Shown here one piece after another: positions 44,634-53,513 of a stretch of 64,000 nucleotides of DNA (its first letter is position 1; every line of letters begins with the position of its first letter). A model generated the notes under the pieces. It did no database searches, was not told the origin of the DNA, and was given only the letters and a program-made list of their open reading frames with translations. A program made the position numbers and the translations under genes. The DNA comes from Argonema galeatum A003/A1 (GTDB taxonomy: Bacteria; Cyanobacteriota; Cyanobacteriia; Cyanobacteriales; Aerosakkonemataceae), in assembly GCF_023333595.1 (NCBI RefSeq), contig NZ_JAIQZM010000001.1:120441-184440 (forward strand), written 5' to 3'.

Positions 44634-44666
44634 ATATAAAAGAGCGCTAAAGCGCAACAACATACC
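44634..44666. repeat. Short copy of the AGAGCGCTAAAGCGCAACAAC repeat
   Basis: The stretch 44639-44665 reads as the outer arm of the large palindrome at 62957-63158 (AGAGCGCTAAAGCGCAACAA, then CATACCT). Confidence 0.7.
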
Positions 44667-44683
44667 TGAAATTTCCCTCATTT

Positions 44684-45268
44684 TTACTCTCCTTCAAAAT
44701 CAACTTTATCATAGAGATCTGCCAGAGAAATTTCACAGGGAACTGTGTTAAGAGCTAGGATTGATTCTGCACCATCATACTCAGAAAAAATCCATTGATG
44801 CGGTTCTGTTTTGTAGTATCGCTCAACGTGCATTGAGTATTGTTCGATCAATACATACTCTTGAAAAGTGGGAATAGTGCGGTAAAACTTAAATTTTTTG
44901 CCTTGATCATAAGCCTGAGTTGATTTTGATAATATTTCCGCAATCATCACTGGATTGGTAATAGTATCTTTTCGCCCTTCTTGGAGTTGCAAAGCTCCTT
45001 GAACTACCATGACATCAGGGTAAGTATAGATACGTCGCTGGGGAATCCACAATCGCTGATCGCTGACGAATACATCGTAAGGTTGCCGTTTAAGAGCAAA
45101 GTTTAGGGCTGCATAAAAGTTGCCAGTAATACGGTTATGATTGGGCATTCCACCGGACATAAGGATTATTTCTCCATCAATGTATTCATGTTTTTCTTCT
45201 GCATTCACTTCTAGTTCTAGATACTCTTCTGGAGAGTAATATTTTTTTTCTTCTGCTTGCATAATCAT
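44684..45268 (-). CDS. Uma2-family (DUF820) putative endonuclease, 194 aa
   Basis: It opens YYSPEEYLELEVNAEEKHEY, IDGEIILMSGGMPNHNRITG, and has the core RIYTYPDVMVVQGALQLQEG, then NPVMIAEILSKSTQAYDQGK, in which Asp, Glu-x-Leu-Ser-Lys form the presumed PD-(D/E)XK site. FQEYVLIEQYSMHVERY is typical of the family's last strand pair. It is convergent with the preceding Uma2 gene. Confidence 0.9.
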   Translation of the reverse strand: MIMQAEEKKYYSPEEYLELEVNAEEKHEYIDGEIILMSGGMPNHNRITGNFYAALNFALKRQPYDVFVSDQRLWIPQRRIYTYPDVMVVQGALQLQEGRKDTITNPVMIAEILSKSTQAYDQGKKFKFYRTIPTFQEYVLIEQYSMHVERYYKTEPHQWIFSEYDGAESILALNTVPCEISLADLYDKVDFEGE

Positions 45269-45362
45269 CTGAATTAAACCTCTAATGTTTGAATTTTCTA
45301 TTTCCTGTTTTTGCCCATTTTCCCGATTTTAACAAATTGCTCACCTTCCCTCTACAATACAA

Positions 45363-45647
45363 TTAACTGTTAACGACTTCATTCAATGCTTCATTAATGA
45401 TTTCATCACTGACACCCCGACGCTTTAAACTGGCAATCAATGCTGTTACTGTTTCGTTCTCGAATAGCTCTAAATCGTTACGCAATCCCTGACCAATATA
45501 AGCGCGAATCAACGGCTCATACCCTGAAAATCCTAACAATGGTGCAAGCCGTTTTAGGTCTTCCACGACATCTTCAGGAATGCGAATCGTTACGCTAGTC
45601 ATGGGACGATTTCGTTCTAACCGCTTTTTTAACATCTCAATTTTCAT
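45363..45647 (-). CDS. Ribbon-helix-helix antitoxin partner of BrnT, 94 aa
   Basis: MTSVTIRIPEDVVEDLKRLA is an RHH DNA-binding strand-helix; ASLKRRGVSDEIINEALNE ends the protein. The 15 residues before MTSV are basic and may be part of the protein, or the start may lie at ATG 45602. It overlaps the end of the toxin gene by 11 bp, as in toxin-first BrnT/BrnA operons. It should neutralise BrnT and repress the operon. Confidence 0.8.
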   Translation of the reverse strand: MKIEMLKKRLERNRPMTSVTIRIPEDVVEDLKRLAPLLGFSGYEPLIRAYIGQGLRNDLELFENETVTALIASLKRRGVSDEIINEALNEVVNS

Positions 45648-45933
45648 ATATTGCTCGCTCCTGACGAGTTGCTTTACGCGCTGAAATAATCCGAATCATA
45701 TTCTCCTCACGTTCGATGTGAACCACATATAAGAGATTCCATCGAGTATCTAACCCAATTACAGCATCTCTTGCTTCATCATTGCGGCTAGCATCAACAA
45801 CTACGAGAAAGGGATCGAAAAATGCCTCAGCAGCTTGCTGGAAAGTAATGCCGTCATGCTTCTCAGGATTGCGACTTGCCTTTTCGCTGTTCCAAACAAA
45901 GGTAATGCCATTGAGTACGAAATATACATCCAT
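45637..45933 (-). CDS. brnT: BrnT-family ribonuclease toxin, 98 aa
   Basis: FVWNSEKASRNPEKHDGITF is the BrnT signature (FxWDxxKAxxNxxKHGVxF); then AAEAFFDPFLVVVDASRNDE, the active-site region, and IIRISARKATRQERAIYEN at the C-terminus (ISARxATxxERxxYE). BrnT is an mRNA-cleaving toxin of type II systems. I start at ATG 45933; TTG 45951 would add six residues. It is followed by the overlapping antitoxin gene. Confidence 0.88.
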   Translation of the reverse strand: MDVYFVLNGITFVWNSEKASRNPEKHDGITFQQAAEAFFDPFLVVVDASRNDEARDAVIGLDTRWNLLYVVHIEREENMIRIISARKATRQERAIYEN

Positions 45934-45958
45934 GCTTGACAGTGTAGGCAATATATAT

Positions 45959-46442
45959 TTACCTTGTCAATACGTTTGCCCTTCCCTCTACAATAGTAAT
46001 TTCCTCCTCTGTTAATCCATAGAGTTTATAAACAATCGTATCTATCAGTTGATCGCACCGCATCAGTTGCATTTTGAGCGGGAGTAAGGTATCTAAACTT
46101 GCCTGATATTCCTTTTCTAAGGTTTGCTGTTCTTTTCGCGCAACGGGATCGATTTTGAGTTTCTTTTTGTTTTTCTTCAGCACTTCGATTAACTCGTCAA
46201 AGCTAAGATGGGGTTCGTCTTTGTAATAGTCTCCTAAATAATTCTGAATTTTCGATTTATTTGTGAGTGTGTCAATGGGACAACCAATAAAGCGTTCTAG
46301 CCATTGCAAAAAGCTTTTTATTTCGGTTTGTTTTTGCTTGTTGAGTTCGACCATTTGTTCGGCTAGATAGGCTAATAAATCGTGAATTACATCGGCTTCT
46401 TCCGGTTGTTGGCTAAGGTGATGGTTGGTTGACTTGGGATAT
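45959..46442 (-). pseudogene. C-terminal remnant of an Eco57I-like restriction-modification enzyme
   Basis: The frame has no start; it is open from about 46442 and reads EEADVIHDLLAYLAEQMVEL, then SFLQWLERFIGCPIDTLTNK, and ends IDTIVYKLYGLTEEEITIVE. The last pattern is the C-terminal hallmark of type IIG/BREX-like methyltransferases. The N-terminal nuclease domain of such an enzyme lies 2.8 kb upstream on the same strand (49287-50105). The catalytic middle is missing and another gene takes its place. Confidence 0.65.
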
Positions 46443-46515
46443 TATTGGATCGAGGTTGTGAGCGATCTTTATGCTTGATAGTGCGTAGGTGCTTCGCCTT
46501 CTCCCAGAGGTTGCT

Positions 46516-49167
46516 CTATTCCTCTTCAAATGCTCCATCAAACTCTGTAAGTGAATCCTCTTCAATTTCAATCTCATCAACTGCATCATCAGTTAATCCT
46601 AGTTCCTTCTTGGCAAATACACGCCGTGCGCGGCGATCGAGAATCTTGATAATATTAGTTCTATCTTCTTTAATAGCCTCAATATCCTCTTTTTGAATCA
46701 GCACCATATAGTAACGGGATACTTCCATCATGCGATAAGCGTACTGGAAAGCATCTCTAGTAAACTCACCAGTAGTCACAATCATCACTACATCAGCGCC
46801 AGTTACAAAAGTCATGCCTACTTCTTTAGCTAACACCTCAACATCTACTCGTTTGGTGTTTTTGCACTGAATTTGCCAACGGTGATAAACAAAGCGATCC
46901 GATGCAGCTAAAACATCTACTTCCCCTTGTCCAGTTTCATAGTCCCGTTTGCGCCATTTTGTGAATCGAAGACTCGTCAAACGAATCATCCAAATTGCTA
47001 GCAATTCTAGTGCTTTGCCTTTAATATGTTTATCTGCATGATCTAAATCATTGACAACATCTTCAAAACTTCGATTTAGTTCAGTTTGGGAAATTTCTGT
47101 TATGTCTGCAATAGACTCTAACAATTTAGACAGTAATTCACGCTGTGCTTTTTCAGTCAGCTTAACCAGATTGGGTTTAGCACCACGTCCACCCGTAGTT
47201 TTCTCAGTTTCAATTAAACCTACTTCTACTAAAGGTTGAATAATATCCTTAACAAATGACTTTGAGGGGAACCGTACTTTATAAACACTCACCGCATAGT
47301 TAGCAATGTCATTCCACTTGGTTAGCTCTATAATGCTCATCTGGAGCATTGCCAATAGAAAATACTTTTGCTCTGAAGTGAGAGTATAAATCTCATCGAT
47401 ATAGTCTTTATCAAGTTCTAGGATGTCATAGACTCGATCCCAATTAATTTCGTATGTTTTCTCAAATACCCCTGCTTCTTGTAACCATTGCCGCATAGTG
47501 CTAACATAGATGGCGTTGGGAGAGAGAGAATACCCCATCTCTTGAAGTTCGTAACCAATTAAATCCAATTTTGGTTTATCGCCTCTACTGTTAATTGCTT
47601 CCACTGCTTTCAGCAAAGACATTCCAGTTAAGTTAGTCAGAATGTGACGAGCAAAAATTGTAGCTGCTTCATCAGCATCGCTCTGATAAGCTAATATTTC
47701 ATTAGCAAGATCTGTTACTTGGTACTGCCAATCATCATCATTAATCGACTCAACTAACTTGTAAGCACGAAGAGAAAGAAATGTATTCATCGCAAGTTTG
47801 CTGCGATTTTCCCCTTGCTGTAAATCATTTTGCGTTGAGTGACTAGAATAATAACGCTTGGCAATTTCAGCCTGTAAGAGACGGCGATCGGGTTGGCAAT
47901 TTACACAGAGTTGCACTAATTCCGGTAAATTCATCGTTTTAGGTTCAAACTGATGCCCGTAGGTAAACTTTAGTTTTTGATCTGCCATATTGTTATTATG
48001 TGATTGAAATAAGTCTAATTGGATATAACTATTTTGCTCGTCTATTGTAGATGATTTGTCAATATAATCAGGGGCTAAAGCCAGCGCTTTGGCTTTCAGA
48101 ACTTTTCTCTCTTTTAATGGAGTAACAACCAATGGGGCATCTTCTTCAAATCGAAACTGCGATGCTTTAATATAATTTTGATCTAATTCAAAAGCTAACC
48201 AACGGCGATCGAGGGTTTCCGCTACTCGTCCTGTAGTATTTGAACCTGCAAATGGATCGAGAACTAAATCACCAGGTTCTGTACAAAGTGCTATGACAAA
48301 TTCAGGTAATGCTTGGGGAAATCTAGCAGGATGAGCTTTAATTCCTGCTTCTTTACATCGTCGCTGATAATAATCATTAGATGCAGTATTAGAAGCTGAG
48401 ATAACATTGACAGGCTGTGCTAAATCATGCTCTAAAATCCAATTAAATTCTCCTAATACTGGCAGCCCAATGAACGCGCCGGAACTGCACGTAGGATCGG
48501 CTATGATGTTTGGAGGAATAGCACCACCCCGATCGTTCTGAAATTTAGTAGAAATATCATGCCCAGACGGGCGTAACTTGGCATCATACCCATTTTTCAA
48601 TAGGTTTTTCATCGCCTCACTGTAAGGGCGTAAAACCCGTTTGTTATTGGCTTTAGGGTGCGGATCTTTTGATAACCACCAAACTGTATTCACAGCATCT
48701 TTCACCCTTTCTCTCCGCACTGTAACCCACTCAGCAGGGGTCGGAAGTTTGGCTGGATTGTACCAAAAAAGTTCTTGGGCGAGGAAGAAACCCAAACCAC
48801 CTTCTGATTTTGGTTTGCAAAGCTCTATTACTAACTCAAAATGATACATCGATCGCACGGGAAAACCTTTAAGCCACGTTCCTCCAATATCTATGACTAG
48901 CGATCCTTCGGGCTTGATAATACGATAGAATTCACGGGCAAATGCCTTGAACCATTCAACGTATTTATGAGCATCTACATTACCATACTCTTTTTTTCTT
49001 ACTAGGGCGAAAGGTGGAGAAGTGCAAATTAAATCGACGCTTTCATCTGGCAATTCTGCCATGAGTTCCAAGCTATTACCTAAGTAAGCTGAACCTAGCT
49101 GCGTCCTGTAGTAGGGCTGACGGCTAATTTGGCTGGCGATATCAAACTTAGAAATACTTTGCACCAT
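46516..49167 (-). CDS. Fused DNA methyltransferase and Mrr-like restriction endonuclease, 883 aa
   Basis: ATG 49167 has AGGA upstream and is preferred to TTG 49185. Residues 20-340 form a beta-class (motif IV first) methyltransferase: CTSPPFALV (T49-S-P-P) and the SAM motif LDPFAGSNTTGRVAE; the TSPPF form suggests N4-cytosine. A helical and winged-helix middle (about 395-690) has no match I know. Residues 705-830 form an Mrr-like PD-(D/E)XK nuclease: GEVDVLA with Asp751, then WQIQCKN with Gln767 and Lys769. The tail is acidic. A single-chain R-M enzyme is likely; the target sequence cannot be read. Confidence 0.85.
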   Translation of the reverse strand: MVQSISKFDIASQISRQPYYRTQLGSAYLGNSLELMAELPDESVDLICTSPPFALVRKKEYGNVDAHKYVEWFKAFAREFYRIIKPEGSLVIDIGGTWLKGFPVRSMYHFELVIELCKPKSEGGLGFFLAQELFWYNPAKLPTPAEWVTVRRERVKDAVNTVWWLSKDPHPKANNKRVLRPYSEAMKNLLKNGYDAKLRPSGHDISTKFQNDRGGAIPPNIIADPTCSSGAFIGLPVLGEFNWILEHDLAQPVNVISASNTASNDYYQRRCKEAGIKAHPARFPQALPEFVIALCTEPGDLVLDPFAGSNTTGRVAETLDRRWLAFELDQNYIKASQFRFEEDAPLVVTPLKERKVLKAKALALAPDYIDKSSTIDEQNSYIQLDLFQSHNNNMADQKLKFTYGHQFEPKTMNLPELVQLCVNCQPDRRLLQAEIAKRYYSSHSTQNDLQQGENRSKLAMNTFLSLRAYKLVESINDDDWQYQVTDLANEILAYQSDADEAATIFARHILTNLTGMSLLKAVEAINSRGDKPKLDLIGYELQEMGYSLSPNAIYVSTMRQWLQEAGVFEKTYEINWDRVYDILELDKDYIDEIYTLTSEQKYFLLAMLQMSIIELTKWNDIANYAVSVYKVRFPSKSFVKDIIQPLVEVGLIETEKTTGGRGAKPNLVKLTEKAQRELLSKLLESIADITEISQTELNRSFEDVVNDLDHADKHIKGKALELLAIWMIRLTSLRFTKWRKRDYETGQGEVDVLAASDRFVYHRWQIQCKNTKRVDVEVLAKEVGMTFVTGADVVMIVTTGEFTRDAFQYAYRMMEVSRYYMVLIQKEDIEAIKEDRTNIIKILDRRARRVFAKKELGLTDDAVDEIEIEEDSLTEFDGAFEEE

Positions 49168-49286
49168 TTCGCTTTCCTGTGACAACCCAAAGAGATAGAG
49201 TAACGACTTTTATCAATATCTTGAACGCAGACTTTCACAGATTATACCATTCCTCTTTCAAATTTGCGGTTTTTCAATGGTGCATC

Positions 49287-50105
49287 TCATTGTTCCGATG
49301 TCACCGCTTCCCCGCGTCGGGTAGCATCTGCGACAAATCCTCCCGCCAAATCGGGAAAAATGCGATCGAACACCAACGCTTTTAACTCATTCCCCACTCG
49401 CGTCGCATAAGTTGTGCTACCATCGCGTACCCGTTCTAAAAAATTGCGTCCTTGGGAATCTTTAACGAATGCTTCTTGGCGAAAGAATAGCAAAAAATAT
49501 TTAAACTTGTCTAAATCTTCTGCTTCCAGAAGTTCCACCAAATCCACTTGATAAAACTCTGTTGCTGTGGAAGAAGCTTGTCGATAATATAACCGCCACT
49601 CTCTCCCATTGGTTAAAATTCCCCAATCTACCCCCGTTCCCGTGAGATAGCTAGCAATCTGAAAAGATGGGTTAGTATTCTTATAAAAATCGCGGTTATC
49701 ATTCTTAGAAACCTTGCTTAACGGACGTTCCCAGTATTTTGCTTCTGCGATCGCAATTACCCGCCCATAAAACGCAGTCTCATTACTTTGTAAAGGATAA
49801 GCAGCATCACGATCATTTTCACTATTAAATAAAGCATAATCTGGACGTTCTGCCCTACCTTTACCGCGAGTCGTCACCTGGGGAATGTGGCTAAACCCCA
49901 GAAGATCCAACGCAGGTTTAATAAATACTTCCTCTGTTTGCGCTTCACTCAGCGTTGACAACAGAGCTTTTTTGGAAATATAAAGATTTTTTAACTTTTG
50001 AAACTCGGCAGCCACATCCACTTGCCATTCCGGGGATTCCTTAAGCCGATGATCCAGATAATGCTGTGAAAATAGCGGTTTGTTTGGTTTTTGTCTATCT
50101 GTCAC
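49287..50105 (-). CDS. N-terminal nuclease domain of an Eco57I-like (type IIG) enzyme, 272 aa, truncated
   Basis: GTG 50105 with a strong GGAGG SD opens LFSQHYLDHRLKESPEWQ. The PD-(D/E)XK site is visible: RPDYALF with Asp89 and IAIAEAKYWERPL with Glu121 and Lys123. The sequence ends at ADATRRGEAVTSEQ and TGA; full-length relatives continue from this point into the helical and methyltransferase domains. The rest is missing, and a matching C-terminal remnant lies at 45959-46442. It could be a stand-alone nuclease now, but truncation is likelier. Confidence 0.75.
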   Translation of the reverse strand: MTDRQKPNKPLFSQHYLDHRLKESPEWQVDVAAEFQKLKNLYISKKALLSTLSEAQTEEVFIKPALDLLGFSHIPQVTTRGKGRAERPDYALFNSENDRDAAYPLQSNETAFYGRVIAIAEAKYWERPLSKVSKNDNRDFYKNTNPSFQIASYLTGTGVDWGILTNGREWRLYYRQASSTATEFYQVDLVELLEAEDLDKFKYFLLFFRQEAFVKDSQGRNFLERVRDGSTTYATRVGNELKALVFDRIFPDLAGGFVADATRRGEAVTSEQ

Positions 50106-50196
50106 GATCTAACCTCCGATTTTCGGTATTCCCACAATTTACCCCACCCCCTCTTTTATACTTTACAGCAGCTTGCAGTCGGAGGTCGTAAACCCC

Positions 50197-50228
50197 AGAA
50201 ACCCGGTTTCTTGAAGAAACCGGGTTTC
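50197..50228. repeat. AGAAACCCGGTTTCT palindrome family, copy 3
   Basis: AGAAACCCGGTTTCT, TGA, AGAAACCGGGTTTC. It lies a few bases beyond the stop of the Nudix/APH gene and may serve as its transcription terminator. Confidence 0.8.
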
Positions 50229-50234
50229 GCGTAC

Positions 50235-51602
50235 CTACTCATCAGAAAAGCGCTGTAACAGCTTTTCCAAACACAAAGGTACTGCAACTTCCATCTCCCA
50301 TCTAGCTAATTCTTCTAAATGGGAAACTATCCAGTAATAAGTTATCGCCTGATACAACATTCCCAACGTTTTCGATAACTCAAAAGCTTCAATCAAACGT
50401 TCCATCGGTTCGTAAGTTGTCCACGATTCCAGATAAGCATTGCGGAGGCGAGTACGTACATCGGGAATATCGGGAACGTATTTTTCAATATACAAAAAGT
50501 TAACGATATCGAAAAAAGGATGCGCTACGGCGCTAGTCGGCCAATCAAAATAAATATAATTATTATCGGTTACAACGACATTTTTTGCCCAAAAATCCCC
50601 ATGTACCAGCGTTTGCGGCAGATTGTAACTTGCCAATGCGTCGCACATTCCCTTAAATTGGGGAATCAAAGCACGCAGTTCATCAATATCACTTTCTTCA
50701 ATAATTATAAAATCTCCTGCCAGCAATGCCTCGGTATCATTTAACATCAACTCAATGAAATATGATAGCGTTTTTAGACGACGATCGGGCCAACCCAACC
50801 TTATCAAATTATCAACGTGCTGAACAGATTCTATCTGAATGTGGGCATATAAGCGCAACGCTTTCTCCCAATCAAGGACATCTGTAACTTCTGACAAAAT
50901 CCTTCCACCGAAATCCAGCATCAAAATCCAGTGCTGTTCTGGTTCCACAGCTAATATTTTGGGGAAATTTGCTGGATAATATTCAGCTAAAGTTTGCGTG
51001 AATAAGAATTCTTTACCTAATACATCTGGCGTAGCTTTGAAGTAAATATTTCCCGCAGTCGTAGTTACCCGCATCACGCAGGAAACACCCCAAGATCTTA
51101 ATTGCTCAATAGGAGAAATAACACTTATGCCAAGACTATTTAGTTGTTCGTCAATCCAAATTGTTGCCTTTTCAAACCAGCCAATTCTTGCCCAAGGAAC
51201 TCGCTGTGTGCTAATTTTAGAATCCTCAACCTCATTAAACCAAGCTTTCAGCACATCACAATGCACTGGCACCGTTAGCGCCAGATTATCCAGTTCGTAC
51301 TTACCAATCCAACGAGCCTCAGCAGGTGGGTTCCAGTCGGGATTGTGATTTTCAAGGACAAAAACTCGGTTTACGCGATCGAGGTCAGTATCCAAGTCAT
51401 TGTAGACGCAGCACAGCGTTGTTACATCAATCCCCAACTGCTCCTGCATAGCTTGGTTGACCAGACCAACATGAGCAAAATGATTTTTTGCAGGCACGAA
51501 ATGTGGTAAAGACCAACCATCTTTAACCCGACACACCAACACCTTGGACTCGGTTATATGGGGAATAATCGTGTAGCAATCAAATATTCTTTTATTAATC
51601 AT
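50235..51602 (-). CDS. Nudix-like domain fused to an aminoglycoside-phosphotransferase-fold kinase, 455 aa
   Basis: Residues 1-125 have the Nudix strand pattern (KVLVCRVKDGWSLPHFV, ... RVNRVFVLENHNPDWNPPAE), but the Nudix-box region HVGLVNQAMQEQLGIDV lacks the catalytic Glu residues, so it is probably inactive or ligand-binding. Residues 150-450 are an APH/ChoK kinase: TLVHGDFWAKNVVV (Brenner HGD..N) and YIYFDWPTSAVAHPFFDI (metal Asp). No resistance context is seen; the substrate may be a small metabolite. A MITE-like repeat lies upstream. Confidence 0.82.
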   Translation of the reverse strand: MINKRIFDCYTIIPHITESKVLVCRVKDGWSLPHFVPAKNHFAHVGLVNQAMQEQLGIDVTTLCCVYNDLDTDLDRVNRVFVLENHNPDWNPPAEARWIGKYELDNLALTVPVHCDVLKAWFNEVEDSKISTQRVPWARIGWFEKATIWIDEQLNSLGISVISPIEQLRSWGVSCVMRVTTTAGNIYFKATPDVLGKEFLFTQTLAEYYPANFPKILAVEPEQHWILMLDFGGRILSEVTDVLDWEKALRLYAHIQIESVQHVDNLIRLGWPDRRLKTLSYFIELMLNDTEALLAGDFIIIEESDIDELRALIPQFKGMCDALASYNLPQTLVHGDFWAKNVVVTDNNYIYFDWPTSAVAHPFFDIVNFLYIEKYVPDIPDVRTRLRNAYLESWTTYEPMERLIEAFELSKTLGMLYQAITYYWIVSHLEELARWEMEVAVPLCLEKLLQRFSDE

Positions 51603-51693
51603 AAGCTGCTACGCATCTAATTTGACAGTCAGTTTTTCCGATCTTCTTGTGGGATGGGCATCCTGCCCGTTTTTATATTGGATTTAGATGCGT

Positions 51694-51860
51694 AATATCT
51701 TATTATGTCCGGTAGCATCTGTTACCTAACAAATTCAGGTTCTTATTCTTATCTGCGTTCATCTGCGTTCATCTGTCTTCATCTGCGGTAAAAATTTAAC
51801 CAACGATGAAAACAGACAATTTGACAATATCACTGATAAGTAGTCGGACACGATATCATT
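51694..51860. mobile_element. MITE-like dispersed repeat, copy 3 (most complete)
   Basis: The left end ATTATGTCCGGTAGCAT and the right end TAGTCGGACACGATATCATT are imperfect inverted repeats. In between are three TTCATCTG(C/T) units, CGGTAAAAATTTAACCAACG and ACAGACAATTTGAC. The length is about 167 bp with no coding frame. It fills the spacer between the kinase gene and proC. Confidence 0.75.
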
Positions 51861-51905
51861 AGTCATTGGGGAATCTGAAATCTAAAATCTAAAATTGCCC
51901 AGTAC

Positions 51906-52715
51906 CTAACTGCCAAGTTCTTTCGATCGCCGATAAGCCTTTTTAACCGCTTCAATCAAAGCCGATCGAAAACCAAGACGTTCTAATTCAGCAATACCAG
52001 CAATAGTTGTACCGCCAGGACTGGTAACCTTGTCCTTGAGTTCTGCTGGGTGCATACCCGTTTCTTTAAGCAGTTGAGCGGTGCCGAGAACGGTTTGCAG
52101 CGCTAACTGAGATGCGATCGCTCTTGGCAACCCCGCCGCCACCCCTCCATCGGTAAGCGCTTCTACGAGGATCGCCACGTAACCCGGCCCAGATCCCGAT
52201 AACCCCGTCACCGCATCCAGCATAGTTTCTGGCACTTCCACCACCTCTCCCACAGCTTGGAAGATGCCGCGCGCCCGTTCTAGGTGACCCAGCTGTACAT
52301 GATTGCCTGGTGCGATCGCAGTCATCCCAGCGCCCACCGTTGCGGGCGTATTCGGCATCGCCCGAATCACCGGCTGTCCCGGAAAAGCCCATTCCAACTT
52401 ATTCAAGGGAACGCCAGCCATAATCGAAATCACCAGATGCCCTTCTACAACAACCCCATCTTCTACCAACTCTGCCGCTACGCTGTCAAACACTTGCGGC
52501 TTAATTGCCAAAAATAGCACTTCGGCTGCCCTTACCACTTCCTTATTGTCAGAAGTGACTGCGACCTGGTATTGCTGGGCCAACAAACTGCGGCGCTGCG
52601 CCTGGGGTTCGCTGACCAGAATTTCTGACGGTAGATATATTTGTTGATTAATTAAGCGGGATAAGAGAGCTTCTCCCATTACCCCGCCACCGATGATGCC
52701 AAATTTTATAGTCAT
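51906..52715 (-). CDS. proC: Pyrroline-5-carboxylate reductase
   Basis: ProC reduces pyrroline-5-carboxylate to proline with NAD(P)H. The dinucleotide fold starts FGIIGGGVMGEALLSRL; LFLAIKPQVFDSV, VIRAMPNTPATVGAGMTAI and the C-terminal GLSGSGPGYVAILVEALTDG and KDKVTSPGGTTIAGI are signature blocks. The 269-residue length is normal. It is downstream of sepF on the same strand, a gene order common in cyanobacteria. Confidence 0.95.
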   Translation of the reverse strand: MTIKFGIIGGGVMGEALLSRLINQQIYLPSEILVSEPQAQRRSLLAQQYQVAVTSDNKEVVRAAEVLFLAIKPQVFDSVAAELVEDGVVVEGHLVISIMAGVPLNKLEWAFPGQPVIRAMPNTPATVGAGMTAIAPGNHVQLGHLERARGIFQAVGEVVEVPETMLDAVTGLSGSGPGYVAILVEALTDGGVAAGLPRAIASQLALQTVLGTAQLLKETGMHPAELKDKVTSPGGTTIAGIAELERLGFRSALIEAVKKAYRRSKELGS

Positions 52716-52903
52716 TGGTCATTAGTCAAGAGTCATTAGTCAAGAGTCATTAGTCAAGAGTCATTAGTCATTAGACTTCTCCAGAAATTAATTAAAGGTG
52801 CGTTACCTGTAACCCTTGTAGAGACGTTGCATGCAACGTCTCTACATTCTTTGAAAGGAGATGTCCATTGGTCATTGCTGACTGCTGACTGCTGACTGCT
52901 GAC
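52716..52903. repeat. Tandem ATTAGTC and GCTGACT arrays flanking a perfect 30-bp palindrome
   Basis: Units of GTCAAGAGTCATTA (52723-52773) are followed by the palindrome TGTAGAGACGTTGCA/TGCAACGTCTCTACA at 52817-52846, then GCTGACT heptamers (about 52876-52903). All lie between sepF and proC on the - strand. The palindrome is a familiar cyanobacterial interspersed repeat and could act as a terminator. Confidence 0.85.
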
Positions 52904-52919
52904 TAATGACCAACTCGAG

Positions 52920-53513
52920 CTAGATCGATTGAACGATCCGCTGATCCGTTGCCCAGGAGGGGGCCGTAGTCGCTGGACGAGGGACGCGCACTTGGGGTTG
53001 AGGAACTTCGTGAACGACACCCGATTGGGTACTCACCTGGACGCAGTTAGGCGTAAACAGGAAGATACTTTCGCCAATGCGTTCTTGGTGACCGTCGATC
53101 GCATAAGTGCCACCCGCGATAAAGTCTACCGCACGTTGGGCCTGGTCGGGGTCCATCATCGTCAGGTTCAACACCACCGATTTCCGTTCCCGCAAAGCTT
53201 GAATTGCTTGAGGCATTTCTTCAAAGGTGCGGGGTTCCATTACCACAACTTCCGAAAAGTTGTTGCTAACTCCCGGCATTCCAATCACGTTATTCATTGG
53301 GGATGGTATTGCGGTTTCTGGTGCTACGGTGATGCGATCGCGCATCCGGCGGCGCTGACGGCGGTCTTCTTCGGTGGCGGGTTGAGCAGTTTCCTCTGGG
53401 TAGAGGTTTTGGTAGTTATTCCGCTCGTCCGCATCGTCGTAATCGTCGTACTCGTATTCGACTGGCTCGTTGAGGCCAACGAAATCTTTGAGCTTGGTAA
53501 AAATATTATTCAC
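52920..53513 (-). CDS. sepF: Cell-division protein SepF
   Basis: SepF bundles FtsZ and anchors it at the membrane. The N-terminal amphipathic helix [14 protein letters not shown] is the membrane-binding part. An acidic linker ([20 protein letters not shown]) follows. The SepF core (about 95-185) contains [39 protein letters not shown] and [20 protein letters not shown]. The 197-residue length is as usual for cyanobacteria. Upstream lie pipY and pipX. Confidence 0.95.
   Translation of the reverse strand: MNNIFTKLKDFVGLNEPVEYEYDDYDDADERNNYQNLYPEETAQPATEEDRRQRRRMRDRITVAPETAIPSPMNNVIGMPGVSNNFSEVVVMEPRTFEEMPQAIQALRERKSVVLNLTMMDPDQAQRAVDFIAGGTYAIDGHQERIGESIFLFTPNCVQVSTQSGVVHEVPQPQVRVPRPATTAPSWATDQRIVQSI

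Noticed and set aside
44220..44681. 153-codon ORF on the - strand across the second Uma2 gene
   Set aside because: It is antisense to a well-supported Uma2 gene, with no recognisable protein pattern.
52716..52903. Possible CRISPR array in the tandem repeats
   Set aside because: Units are 7-14 bp in direct contact with no unique spacers; no cas genes are near.
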